Below are positions 35,061 through 44,255 of a DNA stretch of 47,848 nt, in pieces. The notes under the pieces are model-generated. The model worked only from the letters and a program-made list of their open reading frames with translations. It did no database searches and was not told where the DNA came from. Within the stretch, counting starts at the first letter, position 1, and the number at the start of each line of letters is the position of its first letter. The DNA comes from BOKV01 sp041742235 (GTDB taxonomy: Bacteria; Pseudomonadota; Alphaproteobacteria; Rhizobiales; Rhizobiaceae): NCBI GenBank assembly GCA_041742235.1, contig JBGSJA010000158.1, positions 1-47,848 of the forward strand. Reading direction: 5' to 3'. A program made the translations under genes and the position numbers.

Positions 35061-36131
35061 TCATTCGCCGGCAGCGTCCCGCCCTTCGTCAATGTGTTCA
35101 TTGGCCCGCTTGAGGTCATCAGGTTCCCGTTCGTTACCCTCCTGAACGTCGGCCGCTTGTGGCTGGTGGCAAAGTTCCACCAGGATTGGAAAGTGATCGG
35201 AGCCTATATCGCCAAGTCGGCGGAACTCTCCCATCGTCCACTCTTTGGAAGCAAATATGTGGTCGAGCGGCCATCGCAGGAGAAACCAGTCGGCGTTGAA
35301 GGTGGCATAGATGCCGCGGCCGATGCGTGGGTCGAGCATGCCGCTGATTTCCTGAAAAAGCGTGGTTGTGGACGACCAGGCGACATCGTTGAGGTCGCCG
35401 GCCACGATCGCCGGCCCGGTATTTCTTTCAACTTCCTTCGCTATAATGAGCAGTTCGGCGTCACGCTCGTGCGTATCGTTGCCTGGTCGCGGTGGCGCCG
35501 GGTGCACCCCCCAAAAAGAGAAACCGATGCCGTCCGGCAGCACCACCCGCGTGAGGATCGACGGTACTCCGTCGTCGAGCAGATACCGTACTTTGCCGCC
35601 TTCCAGAAAAAGGCGGGAATAGAGACCGATGCCGTAGGTGTTCGAGCGCGGTTCGAGAATGAACTGGGGGTGAGTTTCTTGCAGCATCGCCATCTCGCGT
35701 GCCCACCATTCATCGATTTCGGTCAGCAGAATGATGTCCGGATCGTTTTCTTGGGCAATTTGAAGCAGGCGCTGCGAGCTGCGGTTTTCCTGCAGGACGT
35801 TCGCAAGCAGGAAGCGTACTCGCCTATGGTCCGGGCAGGCCGCCGTGGAAATCATCTGCTGATTCCAGACGGGTGTGTAAGGCAGGATCTTCCAGATCTG
35901 CCAGGCGAGTGCCGCGATGGAGACCGAGACAACAAGAACTGCAACCGTTCCGGCACGCTGCCTGGCCAGCCAGTAGATGGGGAGCGTGGCGAGCAACACC
36001 GCGGCAATCTGCAGCCGAGGAAAATCGAAGACCCTGATCCACCACTCATTGGTTTCCACCAGCGCCAACGCAGTCGCGGCCGACATCAACAAGCAGATAG
36101 CGATCGCAATTTGGGCAACCACCGTGATCAT
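35061..36131 (-). CDS. Membrane-anchored endonuclease/exonuclease/phosphatase (EEP) family protein
   Basis: A 356-residue protein with three N-terminal membrane helices (about 3-23, 39-57 and 62-82) and a C-terminal EEP hydrolase domain, probably periplasmic. Catalytic-site motifs are visible: Asn111 (LLANVLQEN), Glu138 (LLTEIDEWW), GDLNDVAW and GSDHFPILVEL with the Asp-His pair. Such proteins cleave phosphodiesters in nucleic acids, lipids or other substrates; this one's is unknown. The frame is open far upstream through the neighbouring gene, but ATG 36131 overlaps that gene's stop as ATGA and starts exactly at the first membrane helix. Confidence 0.82.
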   Translation of the reverse strand: MITVVAQIAIAICLLMSAATALALVETNEWWIRVFDFPRLQIAAVLLATLPIYWLARQRAGTVAVLVVSVSIAALAWQIWKILPYTPVWNQQMISTAACPDHRRVRFLLANVLQENRSSQRLLQIAQENDPDIILLTEIDEWWAREMAMLQETHPQFILEPRSNTYGIGLYSRLFLEGGKVRYLLDDGVPSILTRVVLPDGIGFSFWGVHPAPPRPGNDTHERDAELLIIAKEVERNTGPAIVAGDLNDVAWSSTTTLFQEISGMLDPRIGRGIYATFNADWFLLRWPLDHIFASKEWTMGEFRRLGDIGSDHFPILVELCHQPQAADVQEGNEREPDDLKRANEHIDEGRDAAGE

Positions 36132-37144
36132 CAGTGGTTCTTCGCCTCGTTTGATCCTTCCTGGTCGAGATAGTCGCGGACATAGACGATGGGGATGACG
36201 GCAACCAGCACAGCGGCAATGGGCGTTGCCAGCGCAAGGCCAAGAATGCCGAACAACACCCCGAAGAGGAGTTGCACCGCTATGATGAGCGCTGGCTGTA
36301 GCGACACCTTCTCCAGCTGAAAGAGCGGCGTGATCACGTAGCTCTCCAGCGCTTGCACCCCGACATATATTGCGAGAACGATCAGGAGTGTGCTGCGCCC
36401 TTCGGGCAGCGCAAGAAGCAGAGCAGGCACAAGGGCGATGATAGGTCCGATATTGGGGATGAAGGCAAGTAGTCCGGCGATCAAACCGAGCGCGAAGGCA
36501 AGCGGCACCCCCGCAAGCCACAAGCCTGTTCCCGTCAGCACACCGACAACTGCCATGGCAAGAAGCTGAGCGGAGAGCCAGTTGCGCATTGCCGCAGCAG
36601 CTGTTTGCAGCGCCTCGTCCCCGCGCTCGCGGATCGATGGAGCCAAGAGAACCGTCAAACCATGCTTGTAGACATTCGGAGCGAGGGCTCCGTACAAACC
36701 GATGAAGAGGATGACTACAAAGTTGCCCAGCGCTCCAAAAGTCGAGGAAACGGCCGACATTGTTTGTGTCCGCCCTTCCGATAAGAGGTAACCGGGCGTG
36801 AGGCGATCGAAGACCGGGGGACCCCAGGAATAGTCCTCGGCGCGTTTGCGGAAGGCCTCGACGGACTCGGGAAGCTTGCGCGTCAATTCGTCGACCTGCT
36901 CTGCGATTGCTGGCGCGATCGCAATTCCGAAAGCGGCAAACGCAAGAACGACCGCCAACAGGAAAAGTCCGATACCCCATCCATCCGCAATACCGAACTT
37001 GCCCGCAATCCAAGTTCCGCTTCCATGGATAAGCACTGCCAGGAGCACACCCGCAAAGACGATCAGCAGGACGTCGGGCGCCAGCAAGAGCAAGGCGGCA
37101 AACGTGGCCATGAGCACCAGCAGTGATGTCGAGCGTCTGGTCAT
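36131..37144 (-). CDS. AI-2E family transporter
   Basis: A 337-residue membrane protein with about eight helices of the AI-2E (TqsA/PerM, UPF0118) family. Markers: the central non-membrane region with VDELTRKLPE, LVPALLLALPEG preceded by GLLAFIPNIGPIIA, and YVITPLFQLEKVSLQPALII near the C-terminus (partly quoted: YVITPLFQLEKVSLQP). Family members include putative autoinducer-2 exporters and Na+/H+ antiporters, so the substrate is open. It is translationally coupled to the EEP gene. Confidence 0.88.
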   Translation of the reverse strand: MTRRSTSLLVLMATFAALLLLAPDVLLIVFAGVLLAVLIHGSGTWIAGKFGIADGWGIGLFLLAVVLAFAAFGIAIAPAIAEQVDELTRKLPESVEAFRKRAEDYSWGPPVFDRLTPGYLLSEGRTQTMSAVSSTFGALGNFVVILFIGLYGALAPNVYKHGLTVLLAPSIRERGDEALQTAAAAMRNWLSAQLLAMAVVGVLTGTGLWLAGVPLAFALGLIAGLLAFIPNIGPIIALVPALLLALPEGRSTLLIVLAIYVGVQALESYVITPLFQLEKVSLQPALIIAVQLLFGVLFGILGLALATPIAAVLVAVIPIVYVRDYLDQEGSNEAKNH

Positions 37145-37571
37145 GTTCCTCCAGGTTAGAAAACCAAACGCCGGCGGCCGGGATCAGTTGCTGACCAGGA
37201 CGGCAGCAGCAGGTTGTGTCGAGTGGCTGAGGCCCGGTCGCGGAGGAAAAGGAGCCGCCGCGCCCTCCGCCACCCTCCGAAACCCGCATCGTCAAGCAGG
37301 TGCTGTGATGCAGGCAGAAGACAAGGCTTCCGCCTAAAGACCTGCGGGTTCAGGGAACCGAAGACCGACTTGGATTCATTTGGCAGCGCTGGCGCTGGCG
37401 CGGAGATCGAAAAAGTGGCCCGTGCAAACTTGCGCTCGATAGTGACCAGCGCAGCAAGATTGTGGAAGCGCCAGCAACGCTTGGTGGTCCATCCTCGCGG
37501 CCAACGCAATCAGGCCTGCCACCATTTTAACTCCGATAGCTGGTGCCGGGCGCAAATGAGTCGGCAGCGGT
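37145..37571. other. Intergenic region without recognisable gene
   Basis: A 427-base gap between the leftward AI-2E gene and the rightward AraC-type gene. Frames are open on both strands but give Arg/Ser/Cys-rich translations with no family resemblance. It should hold both divergent promoters. Nothing else is recognised. Confidence 0.5.
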
Positions 37572-38573
37572 TTGGAAAACGGAGGCGTGCAGCTGGATCG
37601 AACAGGGTTTCGGCCTTCGACAGGCCTGCGCAGCTACGATACGGCCATCTGGTACGCTGACCGTCCCAGGAATGTCTGGACAGTTCCCGAGCGCAATGGC
37701 GTCTCGGCGGTTCTGAAGGTCAACGACAACGTGACCGAAATAGAAGGGCCCGATACGTTTCACGATATCTTGCTGTTCGCGACCGCCGTTGCCACCGACG
37801 TTCGCTTCCACACGTTCCGGCTCAGCGGCACAAACAAGCTGCAATCGCCTCGTCCGCGCCAGGTCATGATCCTCCCCGAGGGAATTTCCACCAATGTGCA
37901 TGCGCAAGGACGCTACGAGCTGCTGCAGGTTCACTTCGAACGTGCGCGTCTGCGCGAACTGACCGAGGATGCGGCGGGCCGGGACTTCAGCCTCGACCAG
38001 GTCGACTGGGCGCACGATCCCGCGATCAGCTTCCTGGCAGCGCAGCTTTGCCGGGAACAGGCCGATCCGGGACTGGCAAATCGCAGCCTGGTTGATGCGC
38101 TGCTCATAGAACTCGGCGTGATGTTGGTCCGGCGTCATTCAAACTTCGCAGGGCGCAGCTTGACAAGGGGAGCGGCATCGCTCGCGAATGAACGCTACAA
38201 CCGTGTCGTAGAATATGCCGAAGCCAACCTGTCAGGCGACATTTCGATCGACGACATGGCCAAGGTGGCATGCCTGTCGCCATTCCATTTCACACGTGCA
38301 TTCAAGGCCCGTACGGGCGAAAGCCCGCACCGCTGGCTGATGCGCCGCCGCGCCGCGCGGGCGCGCGACTTGCTGGTAGCCGGTCAAACGCCGATCGCCC
38401 AGGTCGCCGCAGCGTGCGGCTTCTCCTCGCAAAGTCACTTGAACGACGTGTTCCGGCGACTGGACTTCGCGACGCCGGGAAGTCTGCGCGCAAACAACAC
38501 CGCCGGCAGCGCCAATCATCAGTTGCTGGACCGAGCGCAACGGCCGTCTTCCGCGCTTTTGCCCGACGGGTGA
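37572..38573 (+). CDS. AraC-family transcriptional regulator
   Basis: A 333-residue regulator with an unassigned N-terminal sensor part and a C-terminal AraC/XylS domain at about 205-305: ISIDDMAKVACLSPFHFTRAFKARTGESPHRW (partly quoted: DMAKVACLSPFHFTRAFKA) and PIAQVAAACGFSSQSHLNDVFRR (partly quoted: AAACGFSSQSHLNDVFRR). The start is uncertain: TTG 37572 or GTG 37587, the latter with GGAGG too close. It precedes the two secreted-protein genes on the same strand by 117 bases and may control them. Confidence 0.82.
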   Translation: MENGGVQLDRTGFRPSTGLRSYDTAIWYADRPRNVWTVPERNGVSAVLKVNDNVTEIEGPDTFHDILLFATAVATDVRFHTFRLSGTNKLQSPRPRQVMILPEGISTNVHAQGRYELLQVHFERARLRELTEDAAGRDFSLDQVDWAHDPAISFLAAQLCREQADPGLANRSLVDALLIELGVMLVRRHSNFAGRSLTRGAASLANERYNRVVEYAEANLSGDISIDDMAKVACLSPFHFTRAFKARTGESPHRWLMRRRAARARDLLVAGQTPIAQVAAACGFSSQSHLNDVFRRLDFATPGSLRANNTAGSANHQLLDRAQRPSSALLPDG

Positions 38574-38690
38574 TGAGCGCAGGTATACGGAAAACCGTGG
38601 CAGTCTCGCGGAAGATCGACCGGCCCGTCCGGGGATAGATGGTCGGGCGAGCCGATGTTGCGGGCTCATCATTCCGACGGAGACCAAACA

Positions 38691-39917
38691 ATGTTCCTGA
38701 TTTCATCGAAGGGCGCAAGATCTGCGTTCCTTGCCATGTCAACCAGCATCTTGGCGCTTTCGCTGCCTAACTTGGCGGCAGCAGAAGTCGTCGTGCGTGG
38801 CGTCGAAGGTGCACCGCTGCATGAGGCGCGGCCGGCGCCGGGCGCTCTGCTGCCCGACGAAAAGATCGTTGTGGCGCAGCCCTCGCCATCGGAGGTCAAT
38901 CCAAGCTTTCTAGGTCCCGTACTGCTAATGAAGTCGGCGCATATCGACCTTGAAAAAGGCACGATGACGGTGCCGCTACGCAAGGGACGAATGGAAAGCG
39001 GCGAGCTCGTATGGTCCGTGCTGACAGACGTTACTGACGAGAACCTTGCCAATCTGCATGGCATCAACTACTCGGCCAAGCTGGCCTACGGACTGATCGG
39101 CAAGGCCACGCGCAGCGCCCGTATCGAGAAGGACGGCACCTTCGTGTTCGCTTCCGGCACTGTCGACTTCTCGCCCGTCCATTCGGTCACACCCGGCGAT
39201 GCCCCGAACTTCTTCCCGCCCAAGGCCGTGCAGCCGGGCGCGGTCGGGGATGCCGACTATTCGCCGCTTGTCCAGTTCGAAAACGGAAAGAACGCAGTTT
39301 TCAACATGCCCATGGTTGCATTCAATGCGTCGGAAGAAGCGCTGAACGCCATGTGCGACGGCAATGTCGACAAGACGATCGTCCACGACAAGGTGGTGTC
39401 GATCTGCCCGCGCGACGGCACGGTGACGCTGCAGATGACGCTTGGCTACACCTTCGGCAAGCCAATCTTCTATCTGTCGACGGAAGCAAATGACCCGGCC
39501 GTTGCCACGCTCGAAGGCGCCATACTCACGCCGGCGCTGAACGATACCCCCTTTGCGCTGGAAGATGCCGCGCCGGGCGAATCGGCCGAGCGCATCTACG
39601 TCTTCATCAATGGTCCCACCGGCACCGACCATCCGTTCCGGCAGGGAATCAACTCCGCACTCTCTGACGGCGGACACGGACCACTGAACGTACTAGGCGG
39701 CGTTCCGACCATCAACCTCGACTACAGCCCGATCTGGCGGCTTTTCCCGGTGCTCTGGACCGAAGAGGCGATCGAGAAGGGCTGGCGCACGAAACTCACC
39801 AATGCAATCGACATCGAGAATGCCGGCGCGAAGGGTATCGTCGTATCGGTCGCCGGCGGCCCGCCCAAGGCAGTCGGTTTTCTAGTGAACTGCCCGGTTG
39901 TCTATCGCGTCAACTGA
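38691..39917 (+). CDS. Secreted protein of unknown function
   Basis: A 408-residue exported protein. The signal peptide covers about residues 1-31 (ILALSLPNLAAA before EVVVRG). The mature part looks like a beta-rich globular domain with well-conserved-looking stretches LHGINYSAKLAYGLIGKA, DAPNFFPPKAVQPGAVGDADYSP and NAPM-like NMPMVAFNAS; two Cys in the centre (MCDGN, SICPRDG) and one near the end. Similar uncharacterised proteins exist in many Proteobacteria, but I cannot name a function. ATG 38691 sits after ACGGAGA; the in-frame codons from 38655 lack a signal-peptide pattern. It is followed by a second exported protein. Confidence 0.75.
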   Translation: MFLISSKGARSAFLAMSTSILALSLPNLAAAEVVVRGVEGAPLHEARPAPGALLPDEKIVVAQPSPSEVNPSFLGPVLLMKSAHIDLEKGTMTVPLRKGRMESGELVWSVLTDVTDENLANLHGINYSAKLAYGLIGKATRSARIEKDGTFVFASGTVDFSPVHSVTPGDAPNFFPPKAVQPGAVGDADYSPLVQFENGKNAVFNMPMVAFNASEEALNAMCDGNVDKTIVHDKVVSICPRDGTVTLQMTLGYTFGKPIFYLSTEANDPAVATLEGAILTPALNDTPFALEDAAPGESAERIYVFINGPTGTDHPFRQGINSALSDGGHGPLNVLGGVPTINLDYSPIWRLFPVLWTEEAIEKGWRTKLTNAIDIENAGAKGIVVSVAGGPPKAVGFLVNCPVVYRVN

Positions 39918-39991
39918 TGGAGCGGCGGATCCGGGTTTCTCCCCCTGGATCCGCCATTTCGCAAGGAAATCACGCTAGAAAGGCGCTAGCC

Positions 39992-40441
39992 ATGTTTGAA
40001 ACTCATTTCATGATCTGTGTGATGTCCATGGCGGTGTGCGCGGGTTCGCTGACGCTTGCCGCTGCCGAATCCGTCATCATGGAAGTCGGCGAGGCTGGAA
40101 AAAGACCTGTTGTATTCGCGTTCGAACGCGGCGGCGAGAATCCGTCGATCACGGTGCGCACGGAAATGACCGGCGTCGCCGGTTCCCGACTGACCGTGCG
40201 CATCGACCGGGCGCCCGTGCTGGCGCTCGATCATATTTTTTCCGAGGCGGAGTGCAGCTTTCCAAACGGCGGCGCCAGCATGTGCGAGATCGTGCTCGGG
40301 CCCGATCACCCGGCGACTGCGCCGCTGGTTCTGGGCTTCAAGCGTGGCAAGGAGGCACATGTGCAAATTGAGGATGCCGGTGTCATGCGCATGGACAACA
40401 CAATATCGCTGAAGGGGTTTACGCGACGCTTTGGTGCATAA
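39992..40441 (+). CDS. IalB-like (invasion-associated locus B) exported protein
   Basis: A 149-residue protein with a signal peptide of about 25 residues. The mature domain resembles the IalB family of Hyphomicrobiales: a short beta-barrel-like part with RLTVRIDRAPVLALD, a Cys pair (Cys88, Cys98) that could form a disulfide, and the family-like ending FKRGKEAHVQIEDAG ... SLKGFTRRFG. IalB was first described as an invasion protein of Bartonella, but most homologues are ordinary envelope proteins. ATG 39992 is chosen as the signal-peptide start; the frame is open from 39917. It follows the other secreted-protein gene by 74 bases. Confidence 0.65.
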   Translation: MFETHFMICVMSMAVCAGSLTLAAAESVIMEVGEAGKRPVVFAFERGGENPSITVRTEMTGVAGSRLTVRIDRAPVLALDHIFSEAECSFPNGGASMCEIVLGPDHPATAPLVLGFKRGKEAHVQIEDAGVMRMDNTISLKGFTRRFGA

Positions 40442-40475
40442 AACGATGGACCGGTGTGGCGTTGTCGTTTCAGCA

Positions 40476-41387
40476 TCACGAGCCTGCCGCAAGGCGACGC
40501 CATTGCGACGGCGCCATGCCCGTCTCCCGCCGGAAAGCTGCGCAGAAATGCTGATGCGAGCCGAAGCCGCAGGCGAGGGCAACTTCCGTGATCGGATCGG
40601 TTCCGGCGAGAGCGACCTTCGCACGTTCGATGCGCCGGAGCATCACAAAGCGGTGGGGCGTCAATCCCGTTGCCTGGCGAAACGCCGTGGCAAAGTGGTA
40701 TTTGCCAAGCCCGGCAACGGCGGCGAGCCGTTCCAGCGACAGGTCCTGGTCAATCCAGGCCTCGACTGCCTCGGTTACCGCGCGCAAGCGCCATGGCGAC
40801 AAAGCCCCGGCGCGCGGCGCCATCGCATTGCCGCTGCCTGATGCATGAAACCCGACCAACCGCATGCCGATAAGCAGTGCGCGCAAGTCCATCTCGGAAC
40901 GCGAGGGCGGTGACACCGCGTCGATGCCGCGCCGCACATATTGATCCAGCATCAACCGCAGTTCCGCGTCTCGCGCAAAAACGCGGTCGTCGCGCAATTG
41001 CGGTGCGTCGCCATGTTCAAGTTCGCGGGCAGCATCGGCCACAAGTCCGGGCTTCAGGTAGTAGTGCCGGCCCGTTGTATCGCCAGGTGCTATCCAGCGT
41101 CGGTCATAGCCCCCCGAATAAAGCAGGATTGCATCCGCTTCCTGCCCGCCCGCCCGACCGCGCCATGCGCCATCCATCCGGATGAACGCCGGACCTTCGT
41201 CAAGGACACTGAGTGTTGCATGGTCGAGCGCGGGTAGCGAAACGTCGAAGCCCACTGGTGCGCGCCAAAGGCAAAACGCAAGATCCCACGCTTCCTTGAC
41301 GCCGATCACGCCGCTGGTCTGCGCCTGCAGCAAAGCCGGCAACATGATGCGGGCCTGAGGTGGCGTCTCGTCGAAAGCATGTCGCAT
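40476..41387 (-). CDS. AraC-family transcriptional regulator
   Basis: A 303-residue regulator with an N-terminal cupin-like sensor part and a C-terminal AraC/XylS domain at about 205-300: LSLERLAAVAGLGKYHFATAFRQATGLTPHRF (partly quoted: AAVAGLGKYHFATAFRQATG) and PITEVALACGFGSHQHFCAAFRRETGMAP (partly quoted: ALACGFGSHQHFCAAFRR). ATG 41387, preceded by CGGAAG, is preferred over longer in-frame starts that reach into an AT-richer promoter region. It is convergent with the secreted-protein genes; target unknown. Confidence 0.83.
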   Translation of the reverse strand: MRHAFDETPPQARIMLPALLQAQTSGVIGVKEAWDLAFCLWRAPVGFDVSLPALDHATLSVLDEGPAFIRMDGAWRGRAGGQEADAILLYSGGYDRRWIAPGDTTGRHYYLKPGLVADAARELEHGDAPQLRDDRVFARDAELRLMLDQYVRRGIDAVSPPSRSEMDLRALLIGMRLVGFHASGSGNAMAPRAGALSPWRLRAVTEAVEAWIDQDLSLERLAAVAGLGKYHFATAFRQATGLTPHRFVMLRRIERAKVALAGTDPITEVALACGFGSHQHFCAAFRRETGMAPSQWRRLAAGS

Positions 41388-41664
41388 TTGAACTTCCGGA
41401 TGTTGTACCAGCCAGACCACTTGCGGGCGGCAAGTTATTTGTCGGCTACCAGCCAGACGGTAGGAGAGGCGAAAAGACTTGGTCAATAAAACATGACGCA
41501 CGATGCAGACACAAATATGTGACAAAAATCGCTTCGTAGTGGCGTCAGCCGGGTTTGCGGCATTTCTGGCTCTGGTACGGGAGTGGTCAGCAAAAGGCGC
41601 GGGCGTATAGACCGTCGGGCAGCCTAAGACAGCAGGAAGTGAAAGCCAAAGGGTTTCTACAAAC

Positions 41665-42966
41665 CTAAGGCTGCATCACATCAGAACCCGGCCTGGGTAT
41701 TCGGATTGTAGCCGTGAAACCATTCTGCGAGCGATTGAAGCTGAGCGAGCCGCCGTGAGCCCTTGCCACCTGGTCCGCTATTGCAAGACCCAGTCCGGTA
41801 CCGCTGCCGGTCCGGGCCGAGTTCCCGCGCGCAAAAGGTCTCACCAGCGCTTCGGCGTCAGCGGGATCCATGCCGGGTCCGGAGTCGCTCACTTCGAGGA
41901 CCAGGTCACCGCCAGTCGTTTCCGCCGATACCCGCACCGGCAGGGCTCCGTGGATGAAGGCGTTCCTCAAGAGGTTGCCGATCGCCCGGACCAACGCTTC
42001 TTTCTTGACCGTCACCTGCAGGTCCGGAGGGAATGAAACTTCCACGCGATCTGTCGCACCTGTCAGCTCCACGGCCGACTTTATGATTTCCCCAAGCGAA
42101 ACCTGTTGCACCGGCTCTTCCGCAAAGCCGCGAGCGTGTTCGAGAAACTGTTCGAGCATGGTGTCGATCCGGTCGACCTGCTTTTGCGCGCCCCCTACGA
42201 GTTCCGGGTCGGCGTCATCGAGCATCGCTAGCGACAGGCGAAGCTTGGTCAAGGGAGTTCGCAGGTCGTGACTGACGCTGGCAAGCATAATCGCCCTTTC
42301 CGCTTCCGCCAACCGGATACGCTGCATCATCCCGTTGAGCGCGCGCGACACGGCGGCTATTTCTCGCGGCCCGGTTTCAGCCAGTACCGGCAAGGTCTTC
42401 ACATTCTCAATCCGGTTGACCTGCTGTTCGAGACTGCTCAATGGCCGGGTCACGCGACGCTGAAGCGCAATGCCGCCCACGAAAGCCGCCAGCAGGGCTA
42501 TCGCGGAGACCGCCAGGAGACCGTGGATCGGGTCGCCGAGACGACGTGTGCGGATTGATATCCAGACGGGTGGATCATCGGCGGGCAAGCGCATCCAGAA
42601 CCAGCCTTGATCATCCAGCCGCCACTCGGTAGCAACGAAGCTTCCACGCCGTGCCTCCAGCGCCTCCAGAAAGAAGCGACCAAAGAGACTGGGCGCTACG
42701 CCCACATTCTCGGGCGGGGAACTGGCGACCTTGACGCTCAGGTCTTCCTGATCGTCAATGATCTGCAGGATTGCGACACGTTCGGTCGAATCCACGCGAT
42801 CGAGCGATCGAGCAAGCACATCAAGAAGGTCGGCGGTAATGCTGGCGCCGATTTCGGCCGCCGGGCGGATCACCAGGAAGCTGACCAGAACGAATGACAG
42901 CACCAGGGCGGCGATGTTTGTGCCGAGCAGGACCGCAATGGTCTGCATGCGAAAGGTCTTAATCAT
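41665..42966 (-). CDS. Sensor histidine kinase (EnvZ type)
   Basis: A 433-residue membrane kinase. Two membrane helices (about 8-33 and 155-178) enclose a periplasmic sensor domain of ~120 residues; then come a HAMP linker, the H-box SVSHDLRTPLTKLRLS, N-box NLLRNAFIHG, G1 DSGPGMD and G2 GTGLGLAI, so it is complete. The start is ATG 42966, overlapping the response-regulator stop codon by eight bases; ATG 42984 is an alternative. Partner of the upstream response regulator. Confidence 0.9.
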   Translation of the reverse strand: MIKTFRMQTIAVLLGTNIAALVLSFVLVSFLVIRPAAEIGASITADLLDVLARSLDRVDSTERVAILQIIDDQEDLSVKVASSPPENVGVAPSLFGRFFLEALEARRGSFVATEWRLDDQGWFWMRLPADDPPVWISIRTRRLGDPIHGLLAVSAIALLAAFVGGIALQRRVTRPLSSLEQQVNRIENVKTLPVLAETGPREIAAVSRALNGMMQRIRLAEAERAIMLASVSHDLRTPLTKLRLSLAMLDDADPELVGGAQKQVDRIDTMLEQFLEHARGFAEEPVQQVSLGEIIKSAVELTGATDRVEVSFPPDLQVTVKKEALVRAIGNLLRNAFIHGALPVRVSAETTGGDLVLEVSDSGPGMDPADAEALVRPFARGNSARTGSGTGLGLAIADQVARAHGGSLSFNRSQNGFTATIRIPRPGSDVMQP

Positions 42967-43666
42967 TTCGGACCGCGAGGACATAGCCCACACCCCATAC
43001 CGTCTTGATCATTTGCGATTGTTCGCCGGTATCTCCAATCGACTTGCGCAACCGCGCAATCTGGACGTCGATCGCCCGATCGTTGACTTCCGCGTCCCGG
43101 CCGAAGGCCCGCTCGATGAGTTGCGCACGAGTCAGCGGGCGGCCACTGCTTCGTGCAAGGGCAGCCAGCAGAGCAAACTCGCGGCCCGTCAGTTTCAGCG
43201 CCAGTCCGTTGCGCGATACCGTCATGGCAGCGATGTCGATGCGCAAAGGTCCCGAATGAATCACCCCGTCCGAGAGGGGTGATCCGCCCGCACGCGTCCT
43301 GCGCATTACGGCGGTCAGTCGCGCCACGAGCTCCCGTGGCTCGAACGGTTTAGGCAGATAATCGTCCGCGCCCGTCTCAAGTCCGATAATCCGGTCGATC
43401 GGATCCCCGCGGGCCGTGAGCATCACGATCGGCGTCTGGTCGCCGGCGACCCTTAGACGGCGGCAGATTGCAAGGCCATCTTCTCCTGGCATCATCAGGT
43501 CAAGAACGATGGCGTCGGCTGGCCCGCGCGACAATTCACGGTCAAGGGCGCGACCGCCGGCAGCCTCGCGCGTGTCGAACCCGTGTCCGGAGAGGTAGCG
43601 GCGCAGAAGCGCCCGAAGCTCGGGGTCGTCGTCGACGACGATGATTCGGTTCGGCTTGCTATTCAT
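42959..43666 (-). CDS. OmpR-family response regulator
   Basis: A 235-residue regulator. The receiver domain has the acidic pocket VVDDD (11-14), phospho-acceptor Asp56 (VLDLMMPGEDG), Thr84 and Lys106 (YLPKPFEPREL); the C-terminal winged helix ends with KTVWGVGYVL. It is followed by and coupled to the kinase gene, and divergent from the EF-hand/Dev exporter genes, which are the likely targets. Confidence 0.92.
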   Translation of the reverse strand: MNSKPNRIIVVDDDPELRALLRRYLSGHGFDTREAAGGRALDRELSRGPADAIVLDLMMPGEDGLAICRRLRVAGDQTPIVMLTARGDPIDRIIGLETGADDYLPKPFEPRELVARLTAVMRRTRAGGSPLSDGVIHSGPLRIDIAAMTVSRNGLALKLTGREFALLAALARSSGRPLTRAQLIERAFGRDAEVNDRAIDVQIARLRKSIGDTGEQSQMIKTVWGVGYVLAVRND

Positions 43667-43720
43667 GAACGTCAAACTCGCATGGACTGGCTGAGGCGAG
43701 AGAACGAAATTGCATCAAAC

Positions 43721-43746
43721 TGTTTCAAAGCGCCCGTCTTGAAACA
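43721..43746. promoter_or_regulatory. Inverted repeat between two-component and EF-hand/exporter genes
   Basis: TGTTTCAA (43721-43728) and TTGAAACA (43739-43746) form a perfect 8-bp inverted repeat with a 10-base spacer, so the arms are about two helical turns apart centre to centre. It lies 55 bases upstream of the response-regulator start, within the 188-base divergent promoter region. It is a candidate operator for the response regulator or an extra factor. Inference. Confidence 0.45.
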
Positions 43747-43854
43747 TTGCGACATGAAATAGGCTTTCCACGCAATGCCCATGAAACACGACACCCATAC
43801 AAAGCGAGGGTGGCCGGATGACCGGCCGGTGATGCAGATCGAAAGGAACTTACC

Positions 43855-44178
43855 TTGTGCAAAGCACCCGCAATTAGCAAATTCGCCCCCAACCTTGGCG
43901 TCGGAATAGTTGTGTTACTAACCCTGACGAATCCTGCGCTTTCTGCAGATACCGATCAGGAAAAGGGAGCGGCAAATTTTCGCCTGGCCGACACGAACTC
44001 AGACAATGCGTTGAGTAGCGAGGAGTTTGTCGCCTTCATCGATCTCAACGCCGCAGCCAATCTGGGGCGTGCAGCGACGATAAAGAAACGTCGAGCTTAC
44101 GACACGGCGTTTTCGCGTGTCGATGCAAATGGCGACAGCATGGTCACGCCTGCTGAACTTCAAGGACCGGGGTTCTGA
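43855..44178 (+). CDS. Exported EF-hand protein
   Basis: A 107-residue protein with a signal peptide (about 1-31, TLTNPALSA before DTDQ) and two canonical EF-hand loops: Asp46-Asn48-Asp50 to Glu57 (DTNSDNALSSEE) and Asp90-Asn92-Asp94 to Glu101 (DANGDSMVTPAE). It probably binds Ca2+ in the periplasm. The start is TTG 43855, with AAAGGA eight bases upstream; no ATG or GTG in frame fits. It is the first gene rightward from the two-component system and 77 bases before the exporter genes. Confidence 0.85.
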   Translation: MCKAPAISKFAPNLGVGIVVLLTLTNPALSADTDQEKGAANFRLADTNSDNALSSEEFVAFIDLNAAANLGRAATIKKRRAYDTAFSRVDANGDSMVTPAELQGPGF

Positions 44179-44255
44179 TTGAGCCACGGACACGCCCGGC
44201 GCAGGTTCGCCATGAGGCCGGCCTGATTTCAGGGTGAAGATCGAAAGAAATATTC

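Noticed and set aside
36132..37295. N-terminal extension of the EEP-family protein to 744 residues
   Set aside because: The extra region overlaps the AI-2E gene in another frame and reads as a Cys/Arg-rich shadow; the coupled ATG at 36131 starts at the first membrane helix.
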